A stretch of 64,000 nucleotides of DNA from Leucobacter celer subsp. astrifaciens (lineage in GTDB: Bacteria > Actinomycetota > Actinomycetes > Actinomycetales > Microbacteriaceae), in NCBI RefSeq assembly GCF_001273835.1, contig NZ_JHEI01000139.1:62001-126000 (forward strand). The letters are read 5' to 3'. Below are positions 26,157-34,964 of this stretch, in pieces. Within the stretch, counting starts at the first letter, position 1, and the number at the start of each line of letters is the position of its first letter. Under the pieces are notes generated by a model. It saw nothing but the letters and a program-made list of their open reading frames with translations. It made no database searches and was not told the DNA's origin. Made by a program: the position numbers and the translations under genes.

Positions 26157-27166
26157 GCGACAGCCGCGGGTTGCTCGGTCCGGCCGAGGTGCGCGAGCTG
26201 GCGGAGCGCCTCGGGGTCTCGCCGACCAAGAAGCTCGGCCAGAACTTCGTCATCGATCCCAACACGGTGCGCAAGATCGTGCGCCTCGCCGGGGTGGAGG
26301 CGGGCGATCGCGTCATCGAGATCGGCCCGGGCCTCGGATCCCTCACCCTCGGCATCACCGAGGCCGGGGCCGAGGTGACGGCGGTCGAGATCGACCATCG
26401 TCTGGCCGCCGAACTGTCGAGCACCGCGCGCACGATGCAGCCGGAGATCTTCGCCGATCCGGAGCAGCCGCGGCTGCGTGTGATCCGCAGCGACGCTCTC
26501 GAGGTGACGCTGCAGGATCTTCTCGACCAGAGCTCAGGTCATTCCGCGGCGACGGAGTCGATCGCAGAATCCACTCCGCTGAAGAGATCCTGCGACTCCT
26601 CTGTCACGCAGGATGACGAGGGGAACGGGGAGCGGGGCGCTGGAGACGCAGCCCGTCTCCTTCCCGAGGTGCTGGTCGCCAACCTGCCCTACAACGTGTC
26701 GGTGCCGATCCTCATGCACCTGCTCGAACTCATCCCGGGCCTGCGCCGCGGCCTGGTGATGGTGCAGTCCGAGGTCGGCCATCGCATCGCAGCGGGCCCC
26801 GGCTCGAAGGAGTACGGCGCGCCGAGTGCGAAGGCCGCCTGGTACGGGAACTGGCGGATCGCCGGAACGGTGAGCCGGCGGATCTTCTGGCCGGTCCCCG
26901 GCGTCGACTCGGTGCTGGTCGGGTACGATCGGCTCGCCGAACCGCGCGGAGATGAGGCGGAGCGACGGCTCACCTTCGACCTCGTGAACGCGGCCTTCGC
27001 GCAGCGCCGCAAGATGCTGCGCCAAGCGCTGCAGCCCGTGCTGGGGCCGCTCGACCGCGCGGTCGCCGTGATCGAGGGAGCCGGCCTCGACCCGACGGCC
27101 CGAGCCGAGCAGTTCGGCATCGAAGATTATCTCGCGATCGCGCGCTTTCGCGCCCGAAGCAGCTGA
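26153..27166 (+). CDS. ksgA: 16S rRNA (adenine1518/1519-N6)-dimethyltransferase with in-frame repeat insertion
   Basis: A 337-residue Rossmann methyltransferase that dimethylates two adenines near the 3' end of 16S rRNA using SAM. KKLGQNFVIDP at the N-terminus, the SAM motif IEIGPGLGSLTLG and the catalytic NLPYNVSVP are all present. The GTG at 26153 overlaps the tatD stop (GTGA). Oddly, about 40 extra residues rich in Ser, Glu and Ala (roughly 128-168) lie between the third strand region and the catalytic NLPY motif; they are encoded by a palindromic repeat at 26538-26617. The insertion is in frame and sits at a likely surface loop. Confidence 0.93.
   Translation: MSDSRGLLGPAEVRELAERLGVSPTKKLGQNFVIDPNTVRKIVRLAGVEAGDRVIEIGPGLGSLTLGITEAGAEVTAVEIDHRLAAELSSTARTMQPEIFADPEQPRLRVIRSDALEVTLQDLLDQSSGHSAATESIAESTPLKRSCDSSVTQDDEGNGERGAGDAARLLPEVLVANLPYNVSVPILMHLLELIPGLRRGLVMVQSEVGHRIAAGPGSKEYGAPSAKAAWYGNWRIAGTVSRRIFWPVPGVDSVLVGYDRLAEPRGDEAERRLTFDLVNAAFAQRRKMLRQALQPVLGPLDRAVAVIEGAGLDPTARAEQFGIEDYLAIARFRARSS
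26538..26617 (+). repeat. Palindromic repeat inserted in frame in ksgA
   Basis: The segment opens GTCATTCCGCG and closes CACGCAGGATGAC, with GTCGATCGCAGAATCC and GATCCTGCGACT inside, so its two halves are imperfect inverted repeats. The same arrangement recurs at 54061-54135 in the native tail of the ABC-F gene. Both copies keep the host reading frame open. Confidence 0.75.
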
Positions 27167-27211
27167 GATCAGTGCAACGCGCGAGCTTGACGGTGCGCTA
27201 GCGTGGAGGGT

Positions 27212-28144
27212 ATGGGCACGAGGGGGCTGCGATCGATCACGGTGCGTGCACCGGGCAAGGTCAATGTGTTCTTCCGCGTCGGTGCGATCCAGGAGGACGG
27301 GTACCACGACGTGGCCTCGCTGTACCAGGCCGTATCGCTGTTCGAAGAGGTGACCGCGACCGAGGCGGACGGCTTCTCGGTGCGGTTCAGCGGCCCGATC
27401 GATGCGAGCGGCCTGCCGGTCGATGACAGCAACCTCGCGGTCGCCGCCGCGAAACTGCTCGCCGAGCGCACCGGCTACGCCGGCGGCGTCGCGCTGACGG
27501 TGCTCAAGCGGGTGCCGATCGCGGGTGGCATGGGCGGTGGATCCGCCGACGCCGCAGCGACGCTGGTCGCCTGCGACGAGCTCTGGGGCACCGGCCTCGG
27601 GCGATCCGGACTGCTGCCGCTCGCCGCCGAACTCGGCGCCGATGTGCCCTTCGCGCTCGAGGGCGGCACGGCCGTCGGCACCGGCCGCGGCGACGAGCTG
27701 AGCCCCGCACTCGCCAAGGGCGCCTTCCACTGGGTGCTGGCGCTCTCGGATACGGGGCTCAACACCCCCGTCGTCTACCGCGCGCTCGATCGGCACCGCG
27801 ATGAGCACGTGGTCGACCTCGGCCGCCAGCCCGATCTGGTGAAGGTCGACACCGCGGTGCTACAGGCGGTGCGCGTGGGCGACGCCGACTCCTTGGCGGA
27901 GGCCATGCACAACGACTTGCAGGTGGCGGCGCTCAAGCTCGCCCCCGAGCTCACCGAGCTGCTCGAACTCGGCGAATCGCGCGGAGCACTCGCGGGCATC
28001 GTCTCGGGATCCGGCCCCACCGTCGCCTTCCTCGTGGACAGCGCCCAGTCCGCCGCCGAACTGCGCAGCGCCCTGACCCGCGGGGGAGTGCAAGCGCTCA
28101 CGGTAACGGGCCCCGTGCCCGGCGCGCGGGTGCTGGAGGGCTGA
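27212..28144 (+). CDS. ispE: 4-diphosphocytidyl-2-C-methyl-D-erythritol kinase
   Basis: A 310-residue GHMP kinase of the non-mevalonate isoprenoid pathway. [13 protein letters not shown] is the N-terminal substrate motif, [17 protein letters not shown] is the GHMP ATP-binding loop, and [11 protein letters not shown] is the third motif. The ATG at 27212 follows GGAGGG. It is separated from ksgA by 45 bases and is on the same strand, the usual actinobacterial order. Confidence 0.93.
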   Translation: MGTRGLRSITVRAPGKVNVFFRVGAIQEDGYHDVASLYQAVSLFEEVTATEADGFSVRFSGPIDASGLPVDDSNLAVAAAKLLAERTGYAGGVALTVLKRVPIAGGMGGGSADAAATLVACDELWGTGLGRSGLLPLAAELGADVPFALEGGTAVGTGRGDELSPALAKGAFHWVLALSDTGLNTPVVYRALDRHRDEHVVDLGRQPDLVKVDTAVLQAVRVGDADSLAEAMHNDLQVAALKLAPELTELLELGESRGALAGIVSGSGPTVAFLVDSAQSAAELRSALTRGGVQALTVTGPVPGARVLEG

Positions 28145-28229
28145 CGCCCGCCCCCGGCGCGCGCGGCGGGTCCGCCCGATATTCGCGCCGATCGGGAATA
28201 GTCATGTCCGCTTCGGTGCTGTACCCGGC

Positions 28230-28922
28230 ATGAGTGAGAAGATCCGCGTCGATATCTGGTCCGACATCGCATGTCCGTGGTGCTACCTCGGGAAGCATCG
28301 CTTCGAAGCCGGCGTCGCGGCGTTCCGGCAGGGCCACCCGGATATCGAGGTCGAGGTCGAGAGCCACAGCTTCGAGCTCGCCCCCGATACCCCGCTCGAC
28401 TTCGCCGGCAGCGAGATCGACTTCCTCGTCAAGCACAAGGGCATGCCGGCCGAGCAGGTCGACCAGATGCTCGGCCAGATGACGCAGTTGGGCGAAGCGG
28501 AGGGCGTGGCATTCGCCTTCGACCGCGTGAAGCACGCGAACACGGCGCGGGCGCACCGGATCCTGCATCTCGCGAAGGAAAAGGGAGTGCAGGCGGCGCT
28601 GCAGGAGCGCCTGTTCCGCGCCTATTTCTCGGAGGGCGAGGACATGTCGGATCCCGATGCGCTCGCCCGTCTCGGCGCCGATGCCGGCCTCGATCCCGAT
28701 GCGGTGCGCGCAGCCCTCGACGATGACGCCTACGGCGAGGCCGTCGAGCAGGACATCACCCGCGCACGTATGCTCGGTGTGAACGGCGTACCGTTCTTCC
28801 TGATCGATCAGAAGTACGGCGTCTCGGGCGCGCAGTCGGCCGACGCTTTCGCCGGAGCGTTCGAGCAGGTGCTCGGACTGCGCGAGACCAATGGATCAGA
28901 GACCTCAGGAGCCAACGCATGA
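28230..28922 (+). CDS. DsbA-family oxidoreductase (FrnE-like)
   Basis: A 230-residue thioredoxin-fold protein with no signal peptide. The redox motif is CPWC in DIWSDIACPWCYLG, followed by the FrnE-type helical insertion (MTQLGEAEGVAFAF, ARAHRILHLA) and the cis-Pro loop GVNGVPFFLIDQKYGVSGAQ. FrnE-like proteins are cytoplasmic disulfide oxidoreductases linked to oxidative stress and polyketide-type metabolism. Its stop overlaps the start of a 50-residue Cys-rich peptide by four bases (ATGA), which suggests that peptide is a partner or substrate. Confidence 0.87.
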   Translation: MSEKIRVDIWSDIACPWCYLGKHRFEAGVAAFRQGHPDIEVEVESHSFELAPDTPLDFAGSEIDFLVKHKGMPAEQVDQMLGQMTQLGEAEGVAFAFDRVKHANTARAHRILHLAKEKGVQAALQERLFRAYFSEGEDMSDPDALARLGADAGLDPDAVRAALDDDAYGEAVEQDITRARMLGVNGVPFFLIDQKYGVSGAQSADAFAGAFEQVLGLRETNGSETSGANA

Positions 28923-29071
28923 GCGAGAACACACGCACCGAAACGACCGAGCTGAACCAGGACGCCGGCGTCGCCGCCGCAGCGGCCGCCGAGAGCGCCG
29001 AGATCCTCAACCTGCTCGGTGGCGACGAGTCGGGCGGGTCGTGCTGCGGGGGATCCTGCTGCAGCGTCTGA
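28919..29071 (+). CDS. Small cysteine-rich protein (50 residues) coupled to the DsbA-like gene
   Basis: The frame runs from the ATG at 28919, overlapping the upstream stop as ATGA, to TGA at 29069-29071. The product begins MSENTRTETTELNQ, has an Ala-rich helical middle, an EILNLLGG motif, then a C-terminal GGSCCGGSCCSV. Two CC pairs spaced by GGS suggest a metal-binding or thiol-redox tail. I do not recognise the family. The overlap with the thioredoxin-fold gene argues that it is translated and works with it. It could also be a small secreted or modified peptide, but no signal sequence or export gene is present. Confidence 0.65.
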   Translation: MSENTRTETTELNQDAGVAAAAAAESAEILNLLGGDESGGSCCGGSCCSV

Positions 29072-29081
29072 CGACGCTGAG

Positions 29082-30080
29082 TCAGATCCCGCGCTGGATC
29101 GACGACGCATCTCCGGCTGCGTCGAGCATCCGCCTGCGGAACTCGGTAGGCGGTTGCCCGTATGCGGATTTGAACAGTCGGGAGAAGTGCGCGATGCTGA
29201 CGAATCCGCGCCTCGTCATCACCGTGCTCACCGGCAGTCGATCCAGCATCGGATCCGACAGATCCTGGCGGCACAGCTCCAGCCGCCTGGACCTGATCCA
29301 GGCGGCCACGCTCGTGTCGGCCTTCCTGAAGTACGCATGCAGGGTGCGCACGGAGATGAAGTTCGCAGCGGCGACGTGATCCGGCCCGAGATCCGGATCG
29401 GAGAGATGGTCCTCGATGTAGGCGAGGATCTCCCGCATCGGCGCCCCGCTGGATCGGGGAGCCTCTTCCGGGGTCGCACCGAGCTCGTTCTGCATCGCAG
29501 TGGTCAGAAGATCCACGATGCCGTGGGCGAGCCGAGCGCTGCTGTGGCGGGGAAGGCTCTCCATGTTCATGGCGAGCCCGTTGAGCATCGACGCGACCAT
29601 GCCGGCCACCCCGGCAGCGCCGGCGACCTTGGTGGCGGTCAACTGCGCGGTGACCATCGGAGGCAGCGCGAGCAGGCGTTGCGGGAAGACGAGGATCGCG
29701 TTCCTGAACCTGTCGTCCAGGCTCAGGAAATAGGGCTTGTCGCTGTCGTAGAACCCCAGATCGCCGGGATGCAGCACGGCCTCGCGGCCCTCCTGCTCCA
29801 TCACGCCGGTGCCGCACAACTGGAGGTGCAGCATGTACTTCTGCTGGGGCGTGCTCGAGGCGATGCGCGCTCCGCGGTCGACCCGGTGCTGCGTCGCACG
29901 CACATCGAACACTTCGATCTCGCCGAGCCGCCGCCCGCGCAGGCGTCCGCGGAAATCGCCGCGACGGTCGGTCTCCATCTGCAACGGCGCGAACCGCTCC
30001 GATACCAGATCGGCGTACTCGCCGATCTCACGGCTCTCTACGGTGCGCACGGAAGCGGAAGAGGCGACGTCGTTGTCCAT
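29082..30080 (-). CDS. AraC-family transcriptional regulator
   Basis: A 332-residue regulator. The N-terminal half (about 1-200) is a cupin-like AraC_binding_2 ligand domain with YMLHLQLCGTGVMEQEGREAV and HPGDLGFYDSDKPYFL. The C-terminal half has the two helix-turn-helix units, ISVRTLHAYFRKADTSVAAWIRSRRLELC and GFVSIAHFSRLFKSAYGQPPTEFR in part. The ATG at 30080 is used because upstream in-frame codons lack conserved sequence. It converges on the Cys-rich peptide gene, ten bases away, and is on the same strand as the lipase gene upstream. Target unknown. Confidence 0.85.
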   Translation of the reverse strand: MDNDVASSASVRTVESREIGEYADLVSERFAPLQMETDRRGDFRGRLRGRRLGEIEVFDVRATQHRVDRGARIASSTPQQKYMLHLQLCGTGVMEQEGREAVLHPGDLGFYDSDKPYFLSLDDRFRNAILVFPQRLLALPPMVTAQLTATKVAGAAGVAGMVASMLNGLAMNMESLPRHSSARLAHGIVDLLTTAMQNELGATPEEAPRSSGAPMREILAYIEDHLSDPDLGPDHVAAANFISVRTLHAYFRKADTSVAAWIRSRRLELCRQDLSDPMLDRLPVSTVMTRRGFVSIAHFSRLFKSAYGQPPTEFRRRMLDAAGDASSIQRGI

Positions 30081-30235
30081 CCGGGATCCCCTTGTGATCG
30101 GTCTGTGGAGTCCCAGCATAGACGGCGCCGGAGAGGCGTGGGCGAGGATCCGGCTGCGCACAGGTGCAGGTACCAGTGCAGGCCGGACCCGGGCTCAGGC
30201 CCAGGAACAGGCCGGACCGCGGGCACCGGGCGCGA

Positions 30236-32020
30236 TTACTCCGGCAGCTCGTCGCAGTTGGGAGTAGCCGGTGCGCCGCTCCAGCGGTCGAGCGTCCACT
30301 GCACGATCTGCGGGGTGAGCGGCGAGTCCGCGGCCACCAGAGAGTTGTGGCTGAGCCCCGGGAAAGTGCGATAGTCGATCTGCTCACCCGCCCGGCATCG
30401 TGCTTCGACCCAGTCGTGCTGCATCCCCGGCTTGACGAGCGGATCGGCGAGGCCCTGGGCGACCATGACCGGCGCGGGGAACGGCCCTTTCGGCTCCTGA
30501 GCCTTGAGCCGGTCGCCGAAGGCCCCGTCGAGCAGGCTGTCGGGGAAGATCTGGTTCGGCACCTGCGTGCCGCGCAGGATCGCCGCGAGCACGTCGGCGC
30601 CGTTGAAGCAGAGCTTCTCGATCTTCTCCACACCGCCCGCCGACCCCGGCGTCAGATGCCGCTCGAGTTCGAGCTCCGGGTAGATGCGGTCCCAGGTGGC
30701 GGCGATGTAGGCCGACACGGTCTTGCCCGCCGCTTCGGTCTTATCGGCCTCCGCCAGACCGAAGAGGTCGGCCGCGGGAGCGAAGGCGGCGACACCCTTG
30801 ATGGAGAGCTCGGGTGCGTAGTCGTCCGCGATCTGGCCGGTCCAGAGCGCTCCTTGGCCACCCTGCGAGTGACCCCAGACCACGGTGTCCGCGGTGGTGC
30901 GGATCTGCTCGAACTGCTGCACCGCGCGGGACGCGTCGAGTACGTTGCGCGCTTCGGCGTCCCCGATCAGGTACGGGTGCGTTCCGGAGGTGCCGAGTCC
31001 GATGTAGTCGGACGTCACCGCGACCCAGCCGTGCTGCACGACCATCTCCTCGAGCGCGGTTCCGGCGCCGTCGGCGAACGGGGTCGCGCTGAGCGACGGG
31101 GCGCACTCGGCCGCGACGCCGGTGGTGCCGTGCGCGACGGTGAGCAGGGGGAGTGGATCCTCGCCGCGCTGCTTCGGGGCGAGTACGGTACCGCTCGAGA
31201 TCGCGGGCGAGCCATCGGGGTGTGCGGTGGTGTAGAGGATCCGCCAGGCCTGGGCGCCCGCCGGCACGCCGTCGACGAGCGGCTCGGATCGCAGCAGTCG
31301 CCCGGGCTCAGCGGGTGCGTCCGCGGGTGCGGCGTAGAACGGACCTGGTGCGGGCAGTGGTGCGCCGCCGAGTATCGCGCCGCTGCCCGCGGCGAACAGG
31401 AGCGCGAGGGCGAGCGCGGCGCAGGCGCCGATCGTGCGCACCCAGCCGGGGGCCCGGGATCGCCGCCGCGGTGCGGACCGATCCCGGTGGAGCAGCAGGG
31501 ACACGAGCGTCTGGAGCCCGAAGAACACGAACCAGGCGCCCACGCCGAAGCGGAAGATCTCGAGGGTGAGCACGGGCCAGGTGAAACTCAGCGCGCCGAA
31601 GATCACGGCCGCGCTCGCCGCGATGATCTCCGCCGCGCGACCGGCGTTCCGGGTGCGCACCGCTCGCACCGCCGCGAACAGGCCGTGCGCGATCAGCCCG
31701 GCTCCGACCAGGAACGCGAGCCACGGCGCGCCCGCACTCGGCCAGAGCGCGATGATGGCGCCGAACGCGACGACGGCGATGCCGAGTGCGGTGCCGAGAC
31801 GGTCGATCGGCGCGCTCGGCTCGGCGCGCTCCCGCTGCGCGCGCAGCAGGAGGGCGACCCCTGTGAACACGAGGCCGATGCCGGTGACGACGGCGATCGC
31901 CCGGGGCGAGAGCGGTGCGAGGATCAGCGCGGCGCCTGCAAGCGCTGCGGCGACCCCGAGCAGGATCCTCAGGGGTAGCCGGCCATCGTGGCGATCGTGT
32001 TCCTGACGTGAGTTCCCCAT
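30236..32020 (-). CDS. Membrane protein with N-terminal HdeD-like domain and extracellular lipase domain
   Basis: A 594-residue fusion. Residues about 20-180 contain six or so hydrophobic helices of a DUF308/HdeD-like domain. A further membrane segment near 205-225 (ACAALALALLFAAGSGAI) leads into a secretory lipase-like alpha/beta hydrolase (about 240-594) with nucleophile motif WGHSQGG, a GLADPLVKPGMQ segment bearing the acid and a C-terminal GLSHNSL His. The catalytic half should face outside. Cys pairs late in the sequence (KLCFNG, EARCRAG, TPNCDE) fit an oxidising exterior. ATG at 32020 has AGGGGGG upstream; an in-frame codon 39 bases upstream is less likely. It is divergent from the ABC-F gene. 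Confidence 0.82.
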   Translation of the reverse strand: MGNSRQEHDRHDGRLPLRILLGVAAALAGAALILAPLSPRAIAVVTGIGLVFTGVALLLRAQRERAEPSAPIDRLGTALGIAVVAFGAIIALWPSAGAPWLAFLVGAGLIAHGLFAAVRAVRTRNAGRAAEIIAASAAVIFGALSFTWPVLTLEIFRFGVGAWFVFFGLQTLVSLLLHRDRSAPRRRSRAPGWVRTIGACAALALALLFAAGSGAILGGAPLPAPGPFYAAPADAPAEPGRLLRSEPLVDGVPAGAQAWRILYTTAHPDGSPAISSGTVLAPKQRGEDPLPLLTVAHGTTGVAAECAPSLSATPFADGAGTALEEMVVQHGWVAVTSDYIGLGTSGTHPYLIGDAEARNVLDASRAVQQFEQIRTTADTVVWGHSQGGQGALWTGQIADDYAPELSIKGVAAFAPAADLFGLAEADKTEAAGKTVSAYIAATWDRIYPELELERHLTPGSAGGVEKIEKLCFNGADVLAAILRGTQVPNQIFPDSLLDGAFGDRLKAQEPKGPFPAPVMVAQGLADPLVKPGMQHDWVEARCRAGEQIDYRTFPGLSHNSLVAADSPLTPQIVQWTLDRWSGAPATPNCDELPE

Positions 32021-32104
32021 GCGCCCCCCTGCGATCGCCGCTGTGTACCACTCTGGCATAGGGGAGGCGCCGCCGTCAGGCGAGCGCTCTAGACTGGAGA
32101 GGTT

Positions 32105-33898
32105 ATGGCGCATCTTCTGGGGGCCGAGGCCCTGCACCTCGAGGTACCGACAAAGACCGTGTTCGACTCGGTGACGCTGGGCGTCGCCGAGGGCGATCGG
32201 ATCGGTATCGTCGGCCGCAATGGCGACGGCAAGTCGTCGCTGCTGATGATGCTCGCAGGTCGCCGCGAGCCGGACGGCGGGCAGGTGACCATGCGAGGGG
32301 GCACCACGATCGGCGTGCTCGATCAGGCCGACGTGTTCGAGGCCGGTGAGACCGTGGGGCGCACGATCGTCGGCGATCGGCCCGAGCACGAGTGGGCGGG
32401 GGATCCGCGCACGCGCGAGGTGATCGCGGGGCTCGTGGGCGATCTCGGCTGGGAGGCTCCGCTCGACGCGCTCTCGGGCGGGCAGCGGCGGCGCGTAGCG
32501 CTCGCACGGTTGCTGGTCGGCGACTACGACATGCTCTTCCTCGACGAGCCGACGAACCACCTCGACGTCGAGGGCATCTCGTGGCTGGCGGAGCACCTGA
32601 AGCGGCGCTGGCAGAGGGGGCAGGGGGCACTGCTGGTCGTGACGCACGACCGGTGGTTCCTCGACGAGGTCTGCAACACCACGTGGGAGGTGCACGACCG
32701 CATCGTCGAACCCTTCGAGGGCGGGTACGCTGCCTATATCCTGCAGCGGGTGGAGCGGGATCGTCAGGCCGCGGCGGTCGAGCAGAAGCGCCAGAATCTG
32801 GCGCGCAAGGAGCTGGCCTGGCTGCGCCGCGGCGCTCCGGCCCGCACCTCGAAGCCGAAGTTCCGCATCGACGCCGCGAACGAGCTCATCGCCGACGTGC
32901 CCGAGATCCGGGACAAGGTGTCCCTGCAGTCGATGGCCGTGCAGCGCCTCGGCAAGGAGGTCGTCAACCTGCTCGACGCGGGCGTGGTCTTCGGGGATCG
33001 GGTGATCCTCGAGGATATCGAGTGGCTGCTCGCGCCCGGAGAGCGCACCGGCATCCTGGGTGTCAACGGTGCCGGCAAGTCGACGCTGCTGGGCCTCATC
33101 TCGGGCGACGTCGAGCCGACCTCGGGGCGGGTGAAGCGCGGCAAGACCGTGAAAGTGGCGACGCTGACGCAGCGGCTCGACGAGCTCGAGGCGCACCTGA
33201 ACGAGCCGGTGCGCACGGTGATCGGGCGACTGCGCACGAGCTTCACGGTGGGCGCGGGATCGAAGGCCCAGGAGCTCACTCCGGGGCAGCTGCTCGAGCG
33301 CATGGGCTTCACGAGCGCGCAGCTCTCGACACCCGTGAAGGACCTCTCGGGCGGGCAGAAGCGGCGGCTCCAGCTGCTGCTCATCCTGCTCGATCAGCCC
33401 AATGTGCTGATCCTCGACGAGCCGACCAACGACCTCGATACCGACATGCTCGCCGCGATGGAGGATCTGCTCGACTCGTGGCCCGGCACGCTGATCGTGG
33501 TGTCGCACGACCGGTACTTCCTCGAGCGCGTGACCGACCAGCAGTACGCGATCCTGTCGCGGCGCCTGCGGCACCTGCCGAGCGGGGTCGACGAATACCT
33601 GAAGCTCCGCGCCGCGTCGGATGCCACGCCTGTGCCACCCGCAAAAAATCCAGATCAGAAGCCATTGTCCGCGTTCTCTGGCGCCGAACAGCGCGCTGCC
33701 GAAAAGGAGCTCGCCTCGCTGGAGCGCCGCATTGAGAAGCTCCAACAGCAGGCCTCGGAATCCCGTTCCAAGCTCGCCGATTTCGATCAGTCCGACTATC
33801 AGCTCCTCGGCACTGAGATGGCCAAAATCACTGCCATGGACTCAGAAGTCTCCGCCCTCGAAGAGCGCTGGTTGGAGCTGTCTGCCCTATTGGAGTGA
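32105..33898 (+). CDS. ABC-F family ATPase with element-derived 3' end
   Basis: A 597-residue soluble twin-ABC protein. First cassette: Walker A GRNGDGKSS (Lys43), signature LSGGQRRRVALARLL, Walker B MLFLDEPTNHLD. Second cassette: Walker A GVNGAGKST (Lys325), signature LSGGQKRRLQLLL, Walker B LILDEPTNDLD. A C-terminal coiled coil follows. ABC-F proteins act on the ribosome. From about residue 439 (base 33419) onward the sequence is duplicated at 53836-54366. Here the last 270 bases are less GC-rich than the rest and run into the island, so this 3' end was brought by the element and rebuilds the reading frame. The native tail is the one at the far right. Confidence 0.9.
   Translation: MAHLLGAEALHLEVPTKTVFDSVTLGVAEGDRIGIVGRNGDGKSSLLMMLAGRREPDGGQVTMRGGTTIGVLDQADVFEAGETVGRTIVGDRPEHEWAGDPRTREVIAGLVGDLGWEAPLDALSGGQRRRVALARLLVGDYDMLFLDEPTNHLDVEGISWLAEHLKRRWQRGQGALLVVTHDRWFLDEVCNTTWEVHDRIVEPFEGGYAAYILQRVERDRQAAAVEQKRQNLARKELAWLRRGAPARTSKPKFRIDAANELIADVPEIRDKVSLQSMAVQRLGKEVVNLLDAGVVFGDRVILEDIEWLLAPGERTGILGVNGAGKSTLLGLISGDVEPTSGRVKRGKTVKVATLTQRLDELEAHLNEPVRTVIGRLRTSFTVGAGSKAQELTPGQLLERMGFTSAQLSTPVKDLSGGQKRRLQLLLILLDQPNVLILDEPTNDLDTDMLAAMEDLLDSWPGTLIVVSHDRYFLERVTDQQYAILSRRLRHLPSGVDEYLKLRAASDATPVPPAKNPDQKPLSAFSGAEQRAAEKELASLERRIEKLQQQASESRSKLADFDQSDYQLLGTEMAKITAMDSEVSALEERWLELSALLE
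33419..33625 (+). repeat. Left flanking duplication (attL region) of the island
   Basis: 207 bases matching 53836-54042 with 12 differences by my count, all scattered, starting at GAGCCGACCAACGACCTCGA. Homology stops abruptly on the left of that string at both ends, so strand exchange probably took place at or just before its first bases, within the Walker B codons of the ABC-F gene. Confidence 0.75.
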
Positions 33899-34242
33899 TG
33901 GGTAGAGAGGCATGGCTGCGAACAATGAGATGTTGAGCTGTGGGGCTTGGCGGACTTCGGTGGTGTGATGCTGCTAAGCCTTGACTGCGTCGAGGTCGTC
34001 GTCGGCCGTTGTGATTGCTAGGTCGCACCGGTGTCTGAGTGTGCTGGAATTCCGTCCTGATCGCGGATCTGACGCTACAGTGTGCCCTGCAGGCTGCCCC
34101 TCGAGTGCATGGAGCAGGAGGTCTGTGCTATGTGGACACCAGTCGGGTGAGTCCAACCCGGATCAGAGAACATCCCGCAGGGTGGAGGAATAGCGCACGT
34201 TGGTGACGTAGCCGACGACCTTCATAAGCGAATCCGAGCTCA
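33899..34242. other. Left end of island, no intact gene
   Basis: No credible complete gene is seen between the ABC-F stop and the decayed antitoxin. A short minus-strand frame ending at 33974 (CDLAITTADDDLDAVKA) has the look of a protein C-terminus, perhaps a fragment of the partner toxin of the antitoxin remnant, but it is too short to name. Confidence 0.4.
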
Positions 34243-34666
34243 CGAGTCTCCACAGTCGGCGTGTCAGCCGCAGCCTGGCGGCGCTCGCCCTCTTCGCGCA
34301 GATATCGGATCAGCGACGCTGCCTTCGCTCGGCCGTGAGTGCTGACTGTGCGGTACTCGTTCTACCCGGCATTAAGCAGACCGATCATGAAAGGCCGCGA
34401 TGTTTGCAGTGCATCAGCAGTCCGCTGGGTGGCCAGCTTTGCCTGCGTGTGAAGAAAACAGTCACACCGACGCCGTACGTGAAGCTATAGAGCACCTGCG
34501 TCAGCGCGGTCAGCGCGGACCGGGGCACCTCCACCTCGTCGGCCTGCCAAGTTAGATACGGTCGTAATGGATCCTCGGTGCCGAGCGCGACGTCGAGCCC
34601 GCGTGGAGCAGATGCCGCCAGCCCGATGTCGGCCGGCTTTGGAACCAGTGTTTCGATGTTGCTCAT
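34243..34666 (-). pseudogene. Decayed excisionase-type HTH antitoxin
   Basis: From ATG at 34666 the first frame gives VEVPRSALTALTQVLYSF and GVGVTVFFTRRQ. The next part of the protein is in a different frame: KLATQRTADALQTSRPFMIG, LLNAG, then an in-frame TAG at 34362-34364, then EYRTVSTHGRAKAASLIRYL and REEGERRQAA. Joined, these read like the type II antitoxins with an excisionase-like HTH (LTTQxAADxLxVSRP) that partner PIN-domain toxins. One frameshift near 34440 and one nonsense codon make it inactive. It marks earlier cargo at the left end of the island. Confidence 0.6.
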
Positions 34667-34964
34667 CAGCCCATCCTTTTAGCCGAATCAATCGCAGTAA
34701 GTGTGGCGCGATGCGCCGTGGAGGACCAAATACGTTCTGTGTAGCGGGAGCAGCGGGATGAGGAGTCGGTGCCAACGGCCGCTTGATGCGTGTCGCCCGG
34801 GACCGGAGACCCAGATGAGGGAGAATGAAGTGATGTCGAACGAACAGTAGGTGACCCGGTCACCGGTAGGAGGTTCCCGCCAGGTGATGTCGCCCAGTAC
34901 TGACACAGCAAGTCGCCACCCGAGTTCAGTTTGGCGCTGTCCGTTTTTCTGGGAGCGATGAAGA
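34667..34964. other. Upstream region of the four-gene module
   Basis: No gene is seen. The last part (GGGAGCGATGAAGA) contains the ribosome site for the GTG start at 34965. No clear promoter hexamers or strong hairpin were found by eye. Confidence 0.4.

Noticed and set aside
32021..33745. N-terminal extension of the lipase frame to 1169 codons
   Set aside because: The extension is antisense to the ABC-F gene. The real start is ATG 32020 with AGGGGGG upstream.
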